The notes under the pieces: generated by a model | What the model saw: the letters and a program-made list of their open reading frames with translations, nothing else | Told to the model about the DNA's origin: nothing | The model's database searches: none | Translations under genes and position numbers: made by a program | Source of the DNA: Pseudomonadota bacterium | GTDB taxonomy: Bacteria; Pseudomonadota; Gammaproteobacteria; Burkholderiales; Burkholderiaceae_B | Length of the DNA stretch: 36,331 nucleotides | Assembly (NCBI GenBank): GCA_023389155.1 | Contig: JAEWEV010000036.1 | Span: forward strand, 1-36,331 | Direction of reading: 5' to 3' | Shown: positions 8,160-17,098 of the stretch, piece by piece | Layout: every line of letters begins with the position of its first letter | How positions within the stretch are numbered: the first letter of the stretch is position 1

Positions 8160-9105
8160 TCCGCAACTGAACCGGCATGGCGAACTGACTCATCTGCTGT
8201 CCACCGAGGGCCTGCCCCGCGATATTCTGACCCATATCCTGGATACGGCGCAGACCTTCGTGCCCATGGCCGAAAGAGATATCAAGAAAGTGCCGCTATT
8301 GCGTGGCAAAAGCGTATTCAATCTTTTTTTTGAAAACTCGACCCGCACGCGTACCACGTTTGAAATAGCAGCCAAACGTCTGTCGGCCGATGTCTATAAC
8401 CTGAACATCAATGTTTCCTCTACAGCAAAGGGAGAATCGCTGCTTGACACCATTAGCAATCTGACGGCCATGCAGGCCGATATTTTTGTCGTGCGTCATG
8501 AGGCCAGCGGCGCGCCCTATCTGATTGCCCGCAATGTTGAACCGCATATCCACGTCATCAACGCCGGAGACGGGCGGCACGCGCATCCGACGCAGGGCCT
8601 GCTGGATATGTACACCATCCGTCATTTCAAAAAAGATTTTTCGGGCCTGACCGTGGCAATCGTTGGTGATATCCTGCATTCCCGCGTTGCGCGTTCCGAT
8701 ATTCATGCACTGACCACGCTGGGAGCTGCCGAGGTACGCGCCATTGGCCCGCTTACGCTGTTGCCGGGAGGCCTGGAGCAGATGGGCGTCAAAGTCTTTA
8801 CCGATATGCGTGAAGGCCTGCGTGATGTTGACGTTGTCATGGTGCTGCGCCTGCAGAATGAACGGATGAAGGGTGCATTGCTGCCGTCTTCCCAGGAATA
8901 TTTCAAACATTATGGTTTGACCCATGACAAGCTGGCCTATGCCAAACCGGATGCCATCGTCATGCATCCTGGTCCGATGAACCGCGGTGTTGAAATCGAT
9001 TCTGCCGTGGCTGATGGGCCTCAGGCGGTCATACTTAATCAGGTGACATTCGGGATTGCCGTACGCATGGCAGTCATGAGCATTGTAGCGGGAGCATCTC
9101 AGTGA
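8152..9105 (+). CDS. pyrB: Aspartate carbamoyltransferase catalytic subunit
   Basis: PyrB condenses carbamoyl phosphate with aspartate, the first committed step of UMP synthesis. The 317-residue protein has the carbamoyl-phosphate loop FFENSTRTRTTFE (59-71), the HPTQGLLDMYT segment near 145, VAIVGDILHSRVARS near 170 and the PGPMNRGVE motif near 277, all characteristic. The ATG at 8152 overlaps the end of pyrR, and a GAGGAAAG sequence lies upstream. The stop overlaps the GTG of pyrC' by four bases (GTGA). No pyrI regulatory-chain gene is present, so this is likely the class A type, in which PyrB assembles with a dihydroorotase-like partner. Confidence 0.97.
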   Translation: MFNPQLNRHGELTHLLSTEGLPRDILTHILDTAQTFVPMAERDIKKVPLLRGKSVFNLFFENSTRTRTTFEIAAKRLSADVYNLNINVSSTAKGESLLDTISNLTAMQADIFVVRHEASGAPYLIARNVEPHIHVINAGDGRHAHPTQGLLDMYTIRHFKKDFSGLTVAIVGDILHSRVARSDIHALTTLGAAEVRAIGPLTLLPGGLEQMGVKVFTDMREGLRDVDVVMVLRLQNERMKGALLPSSQEYFKHYGLTHDKLAYAKPDAIVMHPGPMNRGVEIDSAVADGPQAVILNQVTFGIAVRMAVMSIVAGASQ

Positions 9106-10394
9106 AACTAGTAATTAAAGGCGGCAGGCTGCTTGATCCGATATCCGGTACCGATGAAACCGGTAATCTTTATATCGCGGCTGGACGGATTGTCAGCGTA
9201 GACCAGGAGCCTGAAGGATTTGAAGCGGCACGTACTGTCGATGCCACGGGCAAGCTGGTTATCCCCGGGCTGGTTGACCTGTCTGTTCGTCTTCGCGAAC
9301 CGGGTTTTGAACACCGGGCAACCCTGGAATCGGAAATGCAGGCCGCGCTTGCGGGCGGCGTGACAAGTCTGGTGCTGCCGCCAGACACGGATCCTCCGCT
9401 GGACGAACCGGGGCTGGTAGAAATGCTCAAGCATCGGGCCCGCCAGTTGCATCAGGCCAATCTGTACCCGTTGGGCGCAATGACTATCGGTCTGGAAGGA
9501 AAAATTATCACGGAAATGGCAGAGCTGACCGAAGCCGGTTGCATTGCCTTCTCCCAGGCTGCGCTGCCGCTCATGGATACCGGGGTTTTGCTGCGCTCCA
9601 TGCAGTATGCCAAAACTTATGGCTACACCGTGTGGCTCAGCCCGCTGGAGGCAGCACTGTCACGCGGTGTGGCCGCCAGCGGATCGTTTGCCTCGCGGCT
9701 CGGTCTGGTGGGGGCCCCGGATCAGGCAGAAACCATTGCGCTGCATACGCTGTTCGAACTGCAAAAAGTAACGGGTACGCGTTTGCATCTGTGTCGCGTT
9801 TCCAGCGCGGCGGGCATTGAACTGGTGCGCCAGGCCAAGGCGCGGGGCCTGCCGGTCACATGTGATGTATCCGTCAATCATCTGCATCTGACCGATCTGG
9901 ATATCGGGTTCTTCGACAGCAATTACCGGCTGGACCCGCCTCTGCGCGGGCAGCGTGACCGCGATGCCATCCGCAAAGGACTTGTCGACGGCACCATCGA
10001 TGCTGTCTGCTCTGACCATACGCCAGTAGACGATGATGGCAAACTGCTGCCGTTTTCCGAAGCCGAACCGGGCGCCACCGGTGTTGAGTTGCTGTTCTCG
10101 CTGATCGTCAAATGGGCCCAGGAAGAAAAACTTCCGTTGGCCCGGGCACTGGCTGCCGTTACGGCCATGCCGGCTTCGATCCTGAAAGCGGGTGCGCCAT
10201 CGCTGCCAGGATGCGGTTCACTGTCGGTCGGGGCGCAGGCGGATATCGCCATTGCCGATCCCGACGCATCGTGGACAGTAGGGCGGGAAACCCTGCATAG
10301 CCAGAGTGTCCATACTCCCTTTGCGGGGTACGAACTGCCGGGGAGAATCGTCTCCACCTTTGTGGGTGGGCGTTGCGTATGGGAGTCAGTGTGA
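9102..10394 (+). CDS. Dihydroorotase-like protein lacking metal ligands (PyrC')
   Basis: A 430-residue amidohydrolase-fold protein of the multifunctional dihydroorotase type. True dihydroorotases have HxH plus REPG after the first strand; here the segment is DLSVRLREPG, with S61 and R63 in place of both metal-binding histidines. The later SDHTP motif (304-308) keeps Asp and His, but the usual following PH is PV. In Pseudomonas such an inactive PyrC' is needed to assemble active aspartate carbamoyltransferase, and a separate gene supplies dihydroorotase activity; the same is inferred here. The start is the GTG inside the overlapping GTGA at the pyrB stop, with GGGAG seven bases upstream. Confidence 0.92.
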   Translation: MKLVIKGGRLLDPISGTDETGNLYIAAGRIVSVDQEPEGFEAARTVDATGKLVIPGLVDLSVRLREPGFEHRATLESEMQAALAGGVTSLVLPPDTDPPLDEPGLVEMLKHRARQLHQANLYPLGAMTIGLEGKIITEMAELTEAGCIAFSQAALPLMDTGVLLRSMQYAKTYGYTVWLSPLEAALSRGVAASGSFASRLGLVGAPDQAETIALHTLFELQKVTGTRLHLCRVSSAAGIELVRQAKARGLPVTCDVSVNHLHLTDLDIGFFDSNYRLDPPLRGQRDRDAIRKGLVDGTIDAVCSDHTPVDDDGKLLPFSEAEPGATGVELLFSLIVKWAQEEKLPLARALAAVTAMPASILKAGAPSLPGCGSLSVGAQADIAIADPDASWTVGRETLHSQSVHTPFAGYELPGRIVSTFVGGRCVWESV

Positions 10395-11140
10395 TCTCGT
10401 ATGTCCGGTTTGCAGTAAGGGCATTTTTTCTGATATTGCTGTTGCTTGCCGGGTTGCTCACTGCCGCTATCGCGCTACCGTTCATGAACCGTCCGGTGCA
10501 GGACGCGGTCACCAAAGCGTGGTCATGTTGTCTGATGCTGGTATGTGGCGTGAAAGTGCTGCGGCATGGAACGCCGATTATGAGCGGTCCCGTCTTATGG
10601 GTTGCCAACCATGTTTCATGGATAGATATTTTCATATTGAACAGCTGGCGCGCCACGTCATTTATTGCCAAACAGGAAATCCGCAAGTGGCCGGTGATCG
10701 GCTGGCTGGTGGCCAGGGTTGGTACCGTGTTCATCGAAAGAGGGCAGCGTCAGGCAATCACGCGTGTCAGCGAGAATATGAAAAGCCTGTTCGAACGCAA
10801 TATCTGCGTTGGCCTGTTTCCCGAAGGAACCACCTCTGACGGTCTGGATGTCAAACCGTTTACTACCAGTCTGTTTGAGCCGGCCATGCGGGCGCAGGTT
10901 GCCATTCAGCCGGTGGCGCTGGTGTTCTGGTATGAAGGGCAGCGCAGCGGGAAAATGGCATTCATCGGTGACCAGACGCTGATTGGCAATATCTGGGTGC
11001 TGCTCAGTGCCCGACAGGTATGCGTGGAAGTCTATTGTTTGCCGCCAGTCACACGTAACGGAGAAGCTCCTTCATTGGCGCGCGCGGAACTGGCTGCCCA
11101 GGTTCGCGACGCCATTCGTGAGAAGGTGATTGCGCGCTGA
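10391..11140 (+). CDS. plsC: 1-acyl-sn-glycerol-3-phosphate acyltransferase
   Basis: PlsC adds the second fatty acid to lysophosphatidate, making phosphatidate for membrane phospholipids. A hydrophobic N-terminal segment (about residues 8-30) anchors it in the inner membrane. The acyltransferase motif NHVSWID has the HxxxxD pair at H74/D79, and FPEGTT (143-148) is the acceptor-phosphate motif. I chose the GTG at 10391 because it has GGGAG five bases upstream and repeats the GTGA four-base overlap seen at pyrB/pyrC'; the in-frame ATG at 10379, with GGTGGG upstream, is a reasonable alternative. It ends the co-directional run that starts at rubredoxin. The 268 bases after it hold no gene that I recognise. 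Confidence 0.93.
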   Translation: MISYVRFAVRAFFLILLLLAGLLTAAIALPFMNRPVQDAVTKAWSCCLMLVCGVKVLRHGTPIMSGPVLWVANHVSWIDIFILNSWRATSFIAKQEIRKWPVIGWLVARVGTVFIERGQRQAITRVSENMKSLFERNICVGLFPEGTTSDGLDVKPFTTSLFEPAMRAQVAIQPVALVFWYEGQRSGKMAFIGDQTLIGNIWVLLSARQVCVEVYCLPPVTRNGEAPSLARAELAAQVRDAIREKVIAR

Positions 11141-11408
11141 TCGCAGGTGCGCTGGTCATCCCTTTGTAGTTATAACAAGAAGCCAGCGATCTGAGTGGTG
11201 AGTGTGATTGAGGGGAGGGCTTGCGTGGAGGATGGCGGCTGGCCTGACAGTAAGAGAGCCCCCGCGTGATGACTGCATGCGATTGCGCTTTTCATACTCC
11301 TGCCACCTTTCTGGCTGCTTGATATGACTATCGCTGGCATATTGCGTGTAGGTGGTTGGTGCTCGTTGGTGCTTGATTGCTGGTTACTGCTTTTGCGGCA
11401 ATGAATGT

Positions 11409-12224
11409 CTATTGTTTGCCATGATGCTTGCAGTCAATCTGTATGAGTTTGCGGTCACTCAGGCGCAGGGCAGTGAGTTTTCCACCCCAGACGCAACCGG
11501 TGTCCAGCGCCAGCAGGTTTTTGCGTATCAGCAGTCCCAGCGTTGACCAGTGTCCGAAAATAACAGGAATGTCAGCGGTTTTACGATTTGGTACATCAAA
11601 CCAGGGAACCAGATCAGTATGACCATGCGGGGCATCTTTGGAGGCGAAGTCCATCTCTCCTTTTACGGTGCAAAGCCGCATGCGGGTAAAGGCGTTGATG
11701 ATTACGCGCAGCCTTTTCGAGCCTGAGAGTCCGTCCTTCCACTGGACGGGTTCGTTTCCGTACATTTTCTGCAGATTCTTTTTCCACTTGTCGCTGATCA
11801 GCGCCTGATGGGCTTCGTCTGCCAGCGTCAGGGCCTTGTCCAGATCCCATTTGGCCATCACACCCGCATGCACCATCAGGTGGCCGGCCTCGTAATGAGC
11901 CAGCGGTCGATGCCGCAGCCAGTCGATCAGGTCGCCAACATGCTTATCTTTCAGAATAGCATCGAAGGTATCGGATTTGTTTTCGTTGCGAATGCCGGCA
12001 TAGACAGCCAGCATATGCAGATCGTGATTACCCAGAATACTGACGGCCCGGTCGCCCAGCTTGATGACTCGCTTGAGTGTGCGCAGCGACTGCGGGCCGC
12101 GATTGATCAGATCTCCGGCGAACCAGAACCGGCAATCCGGGTCTTCCTGAATTAGTGGATGCTCAAGCAATTCGTCCAGTGCGCCACAGCATCCCTGCAA
12201 ATCTCCTACGGCCCAGATATTCAT
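11409..12224 (-). CDS. apaH: Symmetrical bis(5'-nucleosyl)-tetraphosphatase
   Basis: ApaH cleaves diadenosine tetraphosphate (Ap4A) into two ADP and also removes Np4 caps from bacterial RNA. This 271-residue metallophosphoesterase has the ordered motifs GDLQGC (7-12), GDLINRGP (37-44) and GNHD (65-68), then HAGV near residue 119, and GHWS towards the end, that is, the ligands of its two metal ions. The ATG overlaps the TAA of lptG by one base (TAATG), so the two genes are coupled. In E. coli apaH sits in a different operon (rsmA-apaG-apaH), so the lptG partnership is a local arrangement. Confidence 0.95.
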   Translation of the reverse strand: MNIWAVGDLQGCCGALDELLEHPLIQEDPDCRFWFAGDLINRGPQSLRTLKRVIKLGDRAVSILGNHDLHMLAVYAGIRNENKSDTFDAILKDKHVGDLIDWLRHRPLAHYEAGHLMVHAGVMAKWDLDKALTLADEAHQALISDKWKKNLQKMYGNEPVQWKDGLSGSKRLRVIINAFTRMRLCTVKGEMDFASKDAPHGHTDLVPWFDVPNRKTADIPVIFGHWSTLGLLIRKNLLALDTGCVWGGKLTALRLSDRKLIQIDCKHHGKQ

Positions 12225-13399
12225 TATGCAGCCGCCTTTCCGGAAAGTGATGCGTGCTGTCCGCGAGGGTTGCGCCGGACCTCCATGAGATAGAGGGCAA
12301 GCATCGCAAACAGCATTGCAATCGTGTTAGGCATTAGCGCGGTGAACCACGGCGGCAGGTTTTTCAGCATGCCCACATTCAGTGCCAGCTGATTGATCAT
12401 GAAAAATCCAACGCCCAGCAGAATGCCCAGGAACACTTTGCCGCCCACACCACCCTTGCGAGTCTGCATGAAGCCGATGGGTGCAGCGATGGTAATCATG
12501 ACCAGCAACGTGAAGGGATAGCTCAGCTTGCGCCACAGCGCAACGACCTGGCGGTTGGTCTGCAGGTCGTTTTCCTCAAGATATGAAATGTAATCCAGCA
12601 GCGAGGCTGTTGACATGCGATCGGGCTGCATTTGTCCGGCAAGCAGGCGGTTGGGAGTCAAAGATGTTTTGAGTTCCAGCGTGGGCAACACGGTCCGTTT
12701 GGCAACATCTGCAACCGGCTTGTTGGGGTCGGCCAGCGCTGATTTTGCATCGATCAGGCTGGTGATATGCACAACATCCGACAGGGTAAGGGTTTTCTGG
12801 CCGAAATGCCCGGTTTTGGCATGATCCAGGGAAACAAACCGGCCGTCCTGCGTATGGTAAGTGATGATGCGAATGTCTTCGACGGTGCCCTGGTCGCGCA
12901 GCCGGGCAATATTGATAGTACGCATGTTACCTTCGCCATCGGGTTCGCGAAACCAGTGGCCGGAATTCATCTGTCCGCCACTGGCTTTACCCAGATACTT
13001 CAGACTGGCTTCACTGGTCATGAGTTCTGCGCGCGGTGTGGCAAATTCGGAAAGTACAAATGCGCCGACCATGAGCGGTATGGTAATGGTCCACAGCATA
13101 AGCAGCATTGAGACGCTACTCACACCGGATACCCGAAGAATGACCAGTTCGTTGCGTTGAGCCAGACTGGCCAGCGCCAGCACCGAGCCGATCAGCAGAC
13201 CAATGGGCAGCAGATCATACAGACGGGTAGGCAATTGCAACACCTGCAGATAAAGCAGTGAAAGCAGGGGGAACTGATCACTGATACTGTCGAGCTCATC
13301 GATCAGGGCAAAAAAGGTGAACAACCCCACAAGCGCGACCAGTACAGCCGCGGTGGAGCGATAGAGTTCTGTGCCGAGATATTTGGTTGCTGTGCGCAT
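12224..13399 (-). CDS. lptG: LPS export ABC transporter permease LptG
   Basis: LptG and LptF are the inner-membrane permeases that, with the ATPase LptB2, extract lipopolysaccharide and pass it to LptC. This 391-residue YjgP/YjgQ-family protein has two N-terminal membrane helices (about 15-35 and 60-80), a third near 100-120, a large periplasmic domain (about 135-290) and three C-terminal helices. The segment LPIGLLIGSVLALASLAQRNELVILRVSG includes the conserved NELVILR-SG coupling region. The protein resembles LptG more than LptF in its start (KYLGTELYRS) and C-terminal half. No lptF lies upstream; the preceding gene, 163 bases away, is mtgA. Confidence 0.88.
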   Translation of the reverse strand: MRTATKYLGTELYRSTAAVLVALVGLFTFFALIDELDSISDQFPLLSLLYLQVLQLPTRLYDLLPIGLLIGSVLALASLAQRNELVILRVSGVSSVSMLLMLWTITIPLMVGAFVLSEFATPRAELMTSEASLKYLGKASGGQMNSGHWFREPDGEGNMRTINIARLRDQGTVEDIRIITYHTQDGRFVSLDHAKTGHFGQKTLTLSDVVHITSLIDAKSALADPNKPVADVAKRTVLPTLELKTSLTPNRLLAGQMQPDRMSTASLLDYISYLEENDLQTNRQVVALWRKLSYPFTLLVMITIAAPIGFMQTRKGGVGGKVFLGILLGVGFFMINQLALNVGMLKNLPPWFTALMPNTIAMLFAMLALYLMEVRRNPRGQHASLSGKAAA

Positions 13400-13562
13400 G
13401 TGTTCTGTCTATGATCGGAGAAACGCAGGATTGCGCGTATCACATCCGAGCCGTTGATTTTACTGTTGTTTAAGCAGCGTTACCATCATAACCCCAGAGG
13501 GGGGGTAAATTTGCCTTCCTGTCATAGGGGCGGCCAACCGGGCGTACGGGCGATGCCCGGCA

Positions 13563-14336
13563 TCATTCGGGCAGAACGGCGTTGCGCATGCGGGCTGCGA
13601 TGGTGCGGCTTCGCGAAGACACGTAGCGCGACTGCATGTTTTTGCCGTACACCCTGGGATTGGGCAGAATTGCTGCCAGGCGCGCAGCCTGCAGACCTGA
13701 CAGTCGACTGGCATCCGTCTTGAAATAGTGTCTGGCCGCGGCCTGTGCGCCGAAGATGCCGCTTCCGTATTCCACCACGTTCAGATACAGTTCAAGAATC
13801 CTGCGCTTGGACATCACAGCTTCTATCATATAGGTGATGACCAGTTCCTGGCCCTTGCGGATATAGTTACGATCGGCCGACAGGAACAGATTTTTGGCCA
13901 GCTGCTGGGTTAGTGTGGAGCCACCCCTGCGTCGTGCGCTACCGCTTTCTTCCTGACTTTCGTTGTAGCGCCAGGCCTTGCGGATCGCCTCCCATTCCAC
14001 GCCATCGTGCAGGGTGAATCTGGCATCTTCCGCAGCAATCACGGCCTTTTTCAGATTGGCGTTGATGGCCTCATAGGGAACCCACTCATAACTGATGCTG
14101 ACCGGGGGATTCTGTGTCGCAAGGCGACGGCTTTCAATGCGCATATAGGCGCTCCCGCCGGGATTGAATGTACTGTACCAGAGCACCCAGGCAAACAGAT
14201 AGACCTGGTAAAGCAGAACCATGGTCACCAGCAGGACGATCACATCGAACAGTGAACGCACTGGCGATTGAGAGCGGAGTCGCTGGCCGATTCGCAGCAC
14301 CAGCGCACTGAATATGCGACCTACGGCTTCGAGCAT
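13563..14336 (-). CDS. mtgA: Monofunctional biosynthetic peptidoglycan transglycosylase
   Basis: MtgA polymerises lipid II into glycan strands at the outer face of the inner membrane. With the ATG at 14336 the protein has 257 residues: one membrane helix at about 30-53, then a GT51 domain with EDARF (E103 is the catalytic Glu), RRGGSTLTQQLAKNLFL (136-152), RKGQEL and RRILELYLNVVEYG (178-191, second catalytic Glu). This start gives MLEAVGRIFS and overlaps the aroE stop by one base (TGATG). The longer frame to 14414 only adds sequence inside aroE, so it was trimmed. No transpeptidase domain is present, as expected for the monofunctional class. Confidence 0.93.
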   Translation of the reverse strand: MLEAVGRIFSALVLRIGQRLRSQSPVRSLFDVIVLLVTMVLLYQVYLFAWVLWYSTFNPGGSAYMRIESRRLATQNPPVSISYEWVPYEAINANLKKAVIAAEDARFTLHDGVEWEAIRKAWRYNESQEESGSARRRGGSTLTQQLAKNLFLSADRNYIRKGQELVITYMIEAVMSKRRILELYLNVVEYGSGIFGAQAAARHYFKTDASRLSGLQAARLAAILPNPRVYGKNMQSRYVSSRSRTIAARMRNAVLPE

Positions 14337-15184
14337 CAGGCTGACCCCGAGAGGCCCGTCCGCAGTTCGGCCAGCGCACTGACAGGATCCGGCCGGACCT
14401 GGTTCCAGATGCAAAAACTTTCCGCTCCCTGATACACCAGCATGCCCAGGCCGTCCGAGGTGCGTGTCGCACCGGCATGGCGTGCCTGTTGCAGAAAAGG
14501 TGTGTCACCGCTGGCGGTGTACAGCATGTCGTAGGCAACACTGTCTGGTCGAAAAATGCTGTCGGGCAGCGGCAGTGTTTGGCCAGACAGGCTGCTTGCG
14601 CTGGCGTTGATGATAATGTCCCAGTCGCCGTTTAACTCGGTAAATCCCGAACTCGTGATCGGTATGTCAGTGCGGCTCAGTGCGTTCGCCTGTGCGGCCA
14701 GCGCATGCGCCTTTTCTTCCGTGCGGTTTACGATATGAAGTTGTGTGCAACCCGCCTGAAGCAGCGGCAGCATGACGCCGCGTGTTGCTCCCCCCGCGCC
14801 GATCAGTAATATCCGGCTGTCCCGCAAAGTGACATCCTGGCGCAACATATCATTGACCAGTCCGACGCCATCGGTGTTGCACGCATGGATCTGTCCGTTT
14901 TCCATCCATAATGTATTGGCAGAGCCGGCGGCTTGCGCCCGCTCCGATACGCGGTTGGCAGCCAGTGCAAATGCCTCTTCCTTGAAGGGCAGGGTGATAT
15001 TCAGGCCGTGTCCGCCTTCTGCGAAAAAACGGATTACATGGTCACGAAAATCTTCGGGCTCGACGCGTTGTTTGTCATATTGGATATCCAGTCCGGTCTG
15101 GCGGGCAAACAAAGCATGCAGCCTTGGCGAAAGACTGTGCAAAATGGGATTGCCAAGAACGGCGAAGTAGCGGCGCGCACTCAT
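14336..15184 (-). CDS. aroE: Shikimate dehydrogenase (NADP+)
   Basis: AroE reduces 3-dehydroshikimate to shikimate in the aromatic amino acid pathway. The 282-residue protein has the substrate loop HSLSPRLH (16-23), the catalytic Lys in NITLPFKEE (K68), NTDGVGL with D105 and the NADP-binding GAGGATRG (129-136) followed by NRTEEKA, where Arg favours NADP over NAD. The ATG overlaps the RNase II stop by four bases (ATGA), and its stop overlaps mtgA by one, so translation is coupled along this run. Another shikimate-pathway gene, aroQ, is at 19834. Confidence 0.96.
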   Translation of the reverse strand: MSARRYFAVLGNPILHSLSPRLHALFARQTGLDIQYDKQRVEPEDFRDHVIRFFAEGGHGLNITLPFKEEAFALAANRVSERAQAAGSANTLWMENGQIHACNTDGVGLVNDMLRQDVTLRDSRILLIGAGGATRGVMLPLLQAGCTQLHIVNRTEEKAHALAAQANALSRTDIPITSSGFTELNGDWDIIINASASSLSGQTLPLPDSIFRPDSVAYDMLYTASGDTPFLQQARHAGATRTSDGLGMLVYQGAESFCIWNQVRPDPVSALAELRTGLSGSA

Positions 15185-17082
15185 ACGGTCGCCTCAACAT
15201 CGTCTTCGGCAGGGCCTCCGTATTCGGCATCGATTTGCAATGACAGCTCATCGGTGCCGCGTACATTGATCATGATGCGATCATTGCGTTCCAGCTCGGG
15301 CAGACCGTTGACTTCGATCACCAGGGGGATTTCCTCAAGGCGCACGAGGTTGTCGCGAATAAACGTACCGTGAAGGCTGCTCACGGATTGCTGGGCCAGC
15401 CATCGCAGGCACCAGTACCGTTCAAGGCGACTCTGGAATTCGTGCCACAGCATGTACTGCGAATCGAAGGCGCCGATAATGGCATACAGATCGGCATCTT
15501 TGGGTTTAAATGGCGCAACCAGCCTGGCTGAAACGCCATGCTCGGCGGCAGCAAGAATCTGACGCTGATTCACCAGATCGACATAGCGCCGTAGCGGTGA
15601 GGTGGTCCAGGCATATTGCGGCACGCCAATGGCCTCGTGCGGCAGCGGATGCGTGGACATGCGCGCCCGTCCCATTTGCTGCGAGCGATACACGCCGGGC
15701 AGGCCGTGTTCATTCAGATAGTCGCCCCATTGCGTGTTGGCAAGAATCATGTATTCAGCCACCATCAGATCCAGCGGCGCATTGCGCTTGCGCGGGATGA
15801 GCTGAATGACCGAATCGGGATCATTGGCCGGCCCATGCAGACGAAAGGTGTATTCGGTACGGTTATTGTTTTCCGGTTTGCCACGGATCTGCTCGCGCAC
15901 AGACTTCAGATGCTGGGATAGTTTCCAGAGTGGACGGAAAAGTTCTGCATAAGGCAGGGGAGCGGTGTCATCTTCCAGCGCCTCGCTTGTGACCTGATTG
16001 ATCAGATCGTCGATACGCAGGTTCTCGCGGATGCAAATGGTCTCGGCACGGGTGACTGTTTCGGTGATTTCGCCCGTCGTCACATCCGCGGTCACGTACA
16101 GCGACAATGCCGGCACCCGTTTACCGGCATCTAGTGAGAACATGCTGATCAGGGTATCGCTTTGCATGGGAACCTTGTCACCAGGTATGTAAAGCGTGGA
16201 CATTCTGCTGCGGGCCAGTTTATCCAGATCCGAATCGCGCGTGACCACCAGGCCAGGGGCGGCAATATGTACCCCTATTCGGTAAATACTGTGTTCGATA
16301 TGGGTAGCCGACAGGGCATCATCAATTTCGGTTGTGCTGATATCGTCGATGGAGTAAGCCACAACGTCACTGGCGGGCAGATCGGGAACGGGCGGCACGT
16401 CGATCTCGGGGACCTCGGTGCCTTTTGGAAAGTGCTGCTTGAGGAAGCGTTCCAGATGCAGCGCCAGGGCGTGTGGATACACGCCCAGTTCCAGCAGCAG
16501 GGCCTCTGCCGTCTTGCCACTTTCGGTTACCGCCTTTTCAAAGGCTTTCCATTGAAGCGTATTTTTGTCAGGACGAATCAGAAAGCTGCGGGCAGCGTCC
16601 CGCATTTCATCGGGTAATTCGCCGGCCAGCATGGCATCGGTCCATGCCTGCTGCTGCTCGGCCTGGCGCTGTTTCTTTTCCAGCGCGGCCAGTGCGGCTT
16701 CCAGAATGTCTGGCGGGGCAGGCTTGTAATGGCCTTTTCCCTTGCGGTGAAAATAGGCTGGTGCGCTGTGCAGGCGTAGCAGAATCGCGGTTTTTTCGAT
16801 AATGGTCGGTTCGTGGCCAACGTACTCGCGCGCCAGATCCTGCGCCGCAAATTCGTCCTGCGGCGCACACTCCCACAGGAACTGCAGGTCGATGTCGTCG
16901 GCCATGGCGCGAGCCTGCTCCAGCATGGCTTGCGGGTCAATGCCATCAAAGGTAAAGATGACAGCATTGCGCTTGATTTTGCTGCGTTTGCCGCTGACCG
17001 ATTCAACCTGCAGGGTCGAGTCGGCTTCGGAATGAATTTTTTCAGCCTTGAAGCTGCCGTCGTCTTCAAAAACCACGTACAT
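15181..17082 (-). CDS. RNase II/RNB-domain exoribonuclease
   Basis: A 633-residue 3'-5' exoribonuclease of the RNB superfamily, which degrades RNA processively with Mg2+. The catalytic segment is SIDDISTTEIDDALS (244-258). Compared with E. coli RNase II, whose four Asp are spaced D-x5-D-x-D-D, the second is Glu (E252) while D246, D254 and D255 are present. GxYRSQQMGRARMS and the YAWTTSPLRRYVDLVNQRQ segment near residue 530 carry the conserved Arg/Ser that hold the RNA backbone. The N-terminal 240 residues are poorly defined and the C-terminal part resembles an S1-like domain. The gene starts 16 bases after yqiA and runs into aroE. Whether it replaces rnb or is a separate paralogue is not decidable here. 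Confidence 0.88.
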   Translation of the reverse strand: MYVVFEDDGSFKAEKIHSEADSTLQVESVSGKRSKIKRNAVIFTFDGIDPQAMLEQARAMADDIDLQFLWECAPQDEFAAQDLAREYVGHEPTIIEKTAILLRLHSAPAYFHRKGKGHYKPAPPDILEAALAALEKKQRQAEQQQAWTDAMLAGELPDEMRDAARSFLIRPDKNTLQWKAFEKAVTESGKTAEALLLELGVYPHALALHLERFLKQHFPKGTEVPEIDVPPVPDLPASDVVAYSIDDISTTEIDDALSATHIEHSIYRIGVHIAAPGLVVTRDSDLDKLARSRMSTLYIPGDKVPMQSDTLISMFSLDAGKRVPALSLYVTADVTTGEITETVTRAETICIRENLRIDDLINQVTSEALEDDTAPLPYAELFRPLWKLSQHLKSVREQIRGKPENNNRTEYTFRLHGPANDPDSVIQLIPRKRNAPLDLMVAEYMILANTQWGDYLNEHGLPGVYRSQQMGRARMSTHPLPHEAIGVPQYAWTTSPLRRYVDLVNQRQILAAAEHGVSARLVAPFKPKDADLYAIIGAFDSQYMLWHEFQSRLERYWCLRWLAQQSVSSLHGTFIRDNLVRLEEIPLVIEVNGLPELERNDRIMINVRGTDELSLQIDAEYGGPAEDDVEATV

Positions 17083-17098
17083 GAATATAAGTTCCTAC

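Noticed and set aside
11141..11408. CGCTGG/CCAGCG stem after plsC as a terminator
   Set aside because: No T-run follows the stem and the loop is long, so termination there is unsupported.
14337..14414. N-terminal extension of mtgA
   Set aside because: The extra 26 residues lie inside aroE and lack family similarity; the ATG at 14336 gives the TGATG overlap and the normal length.
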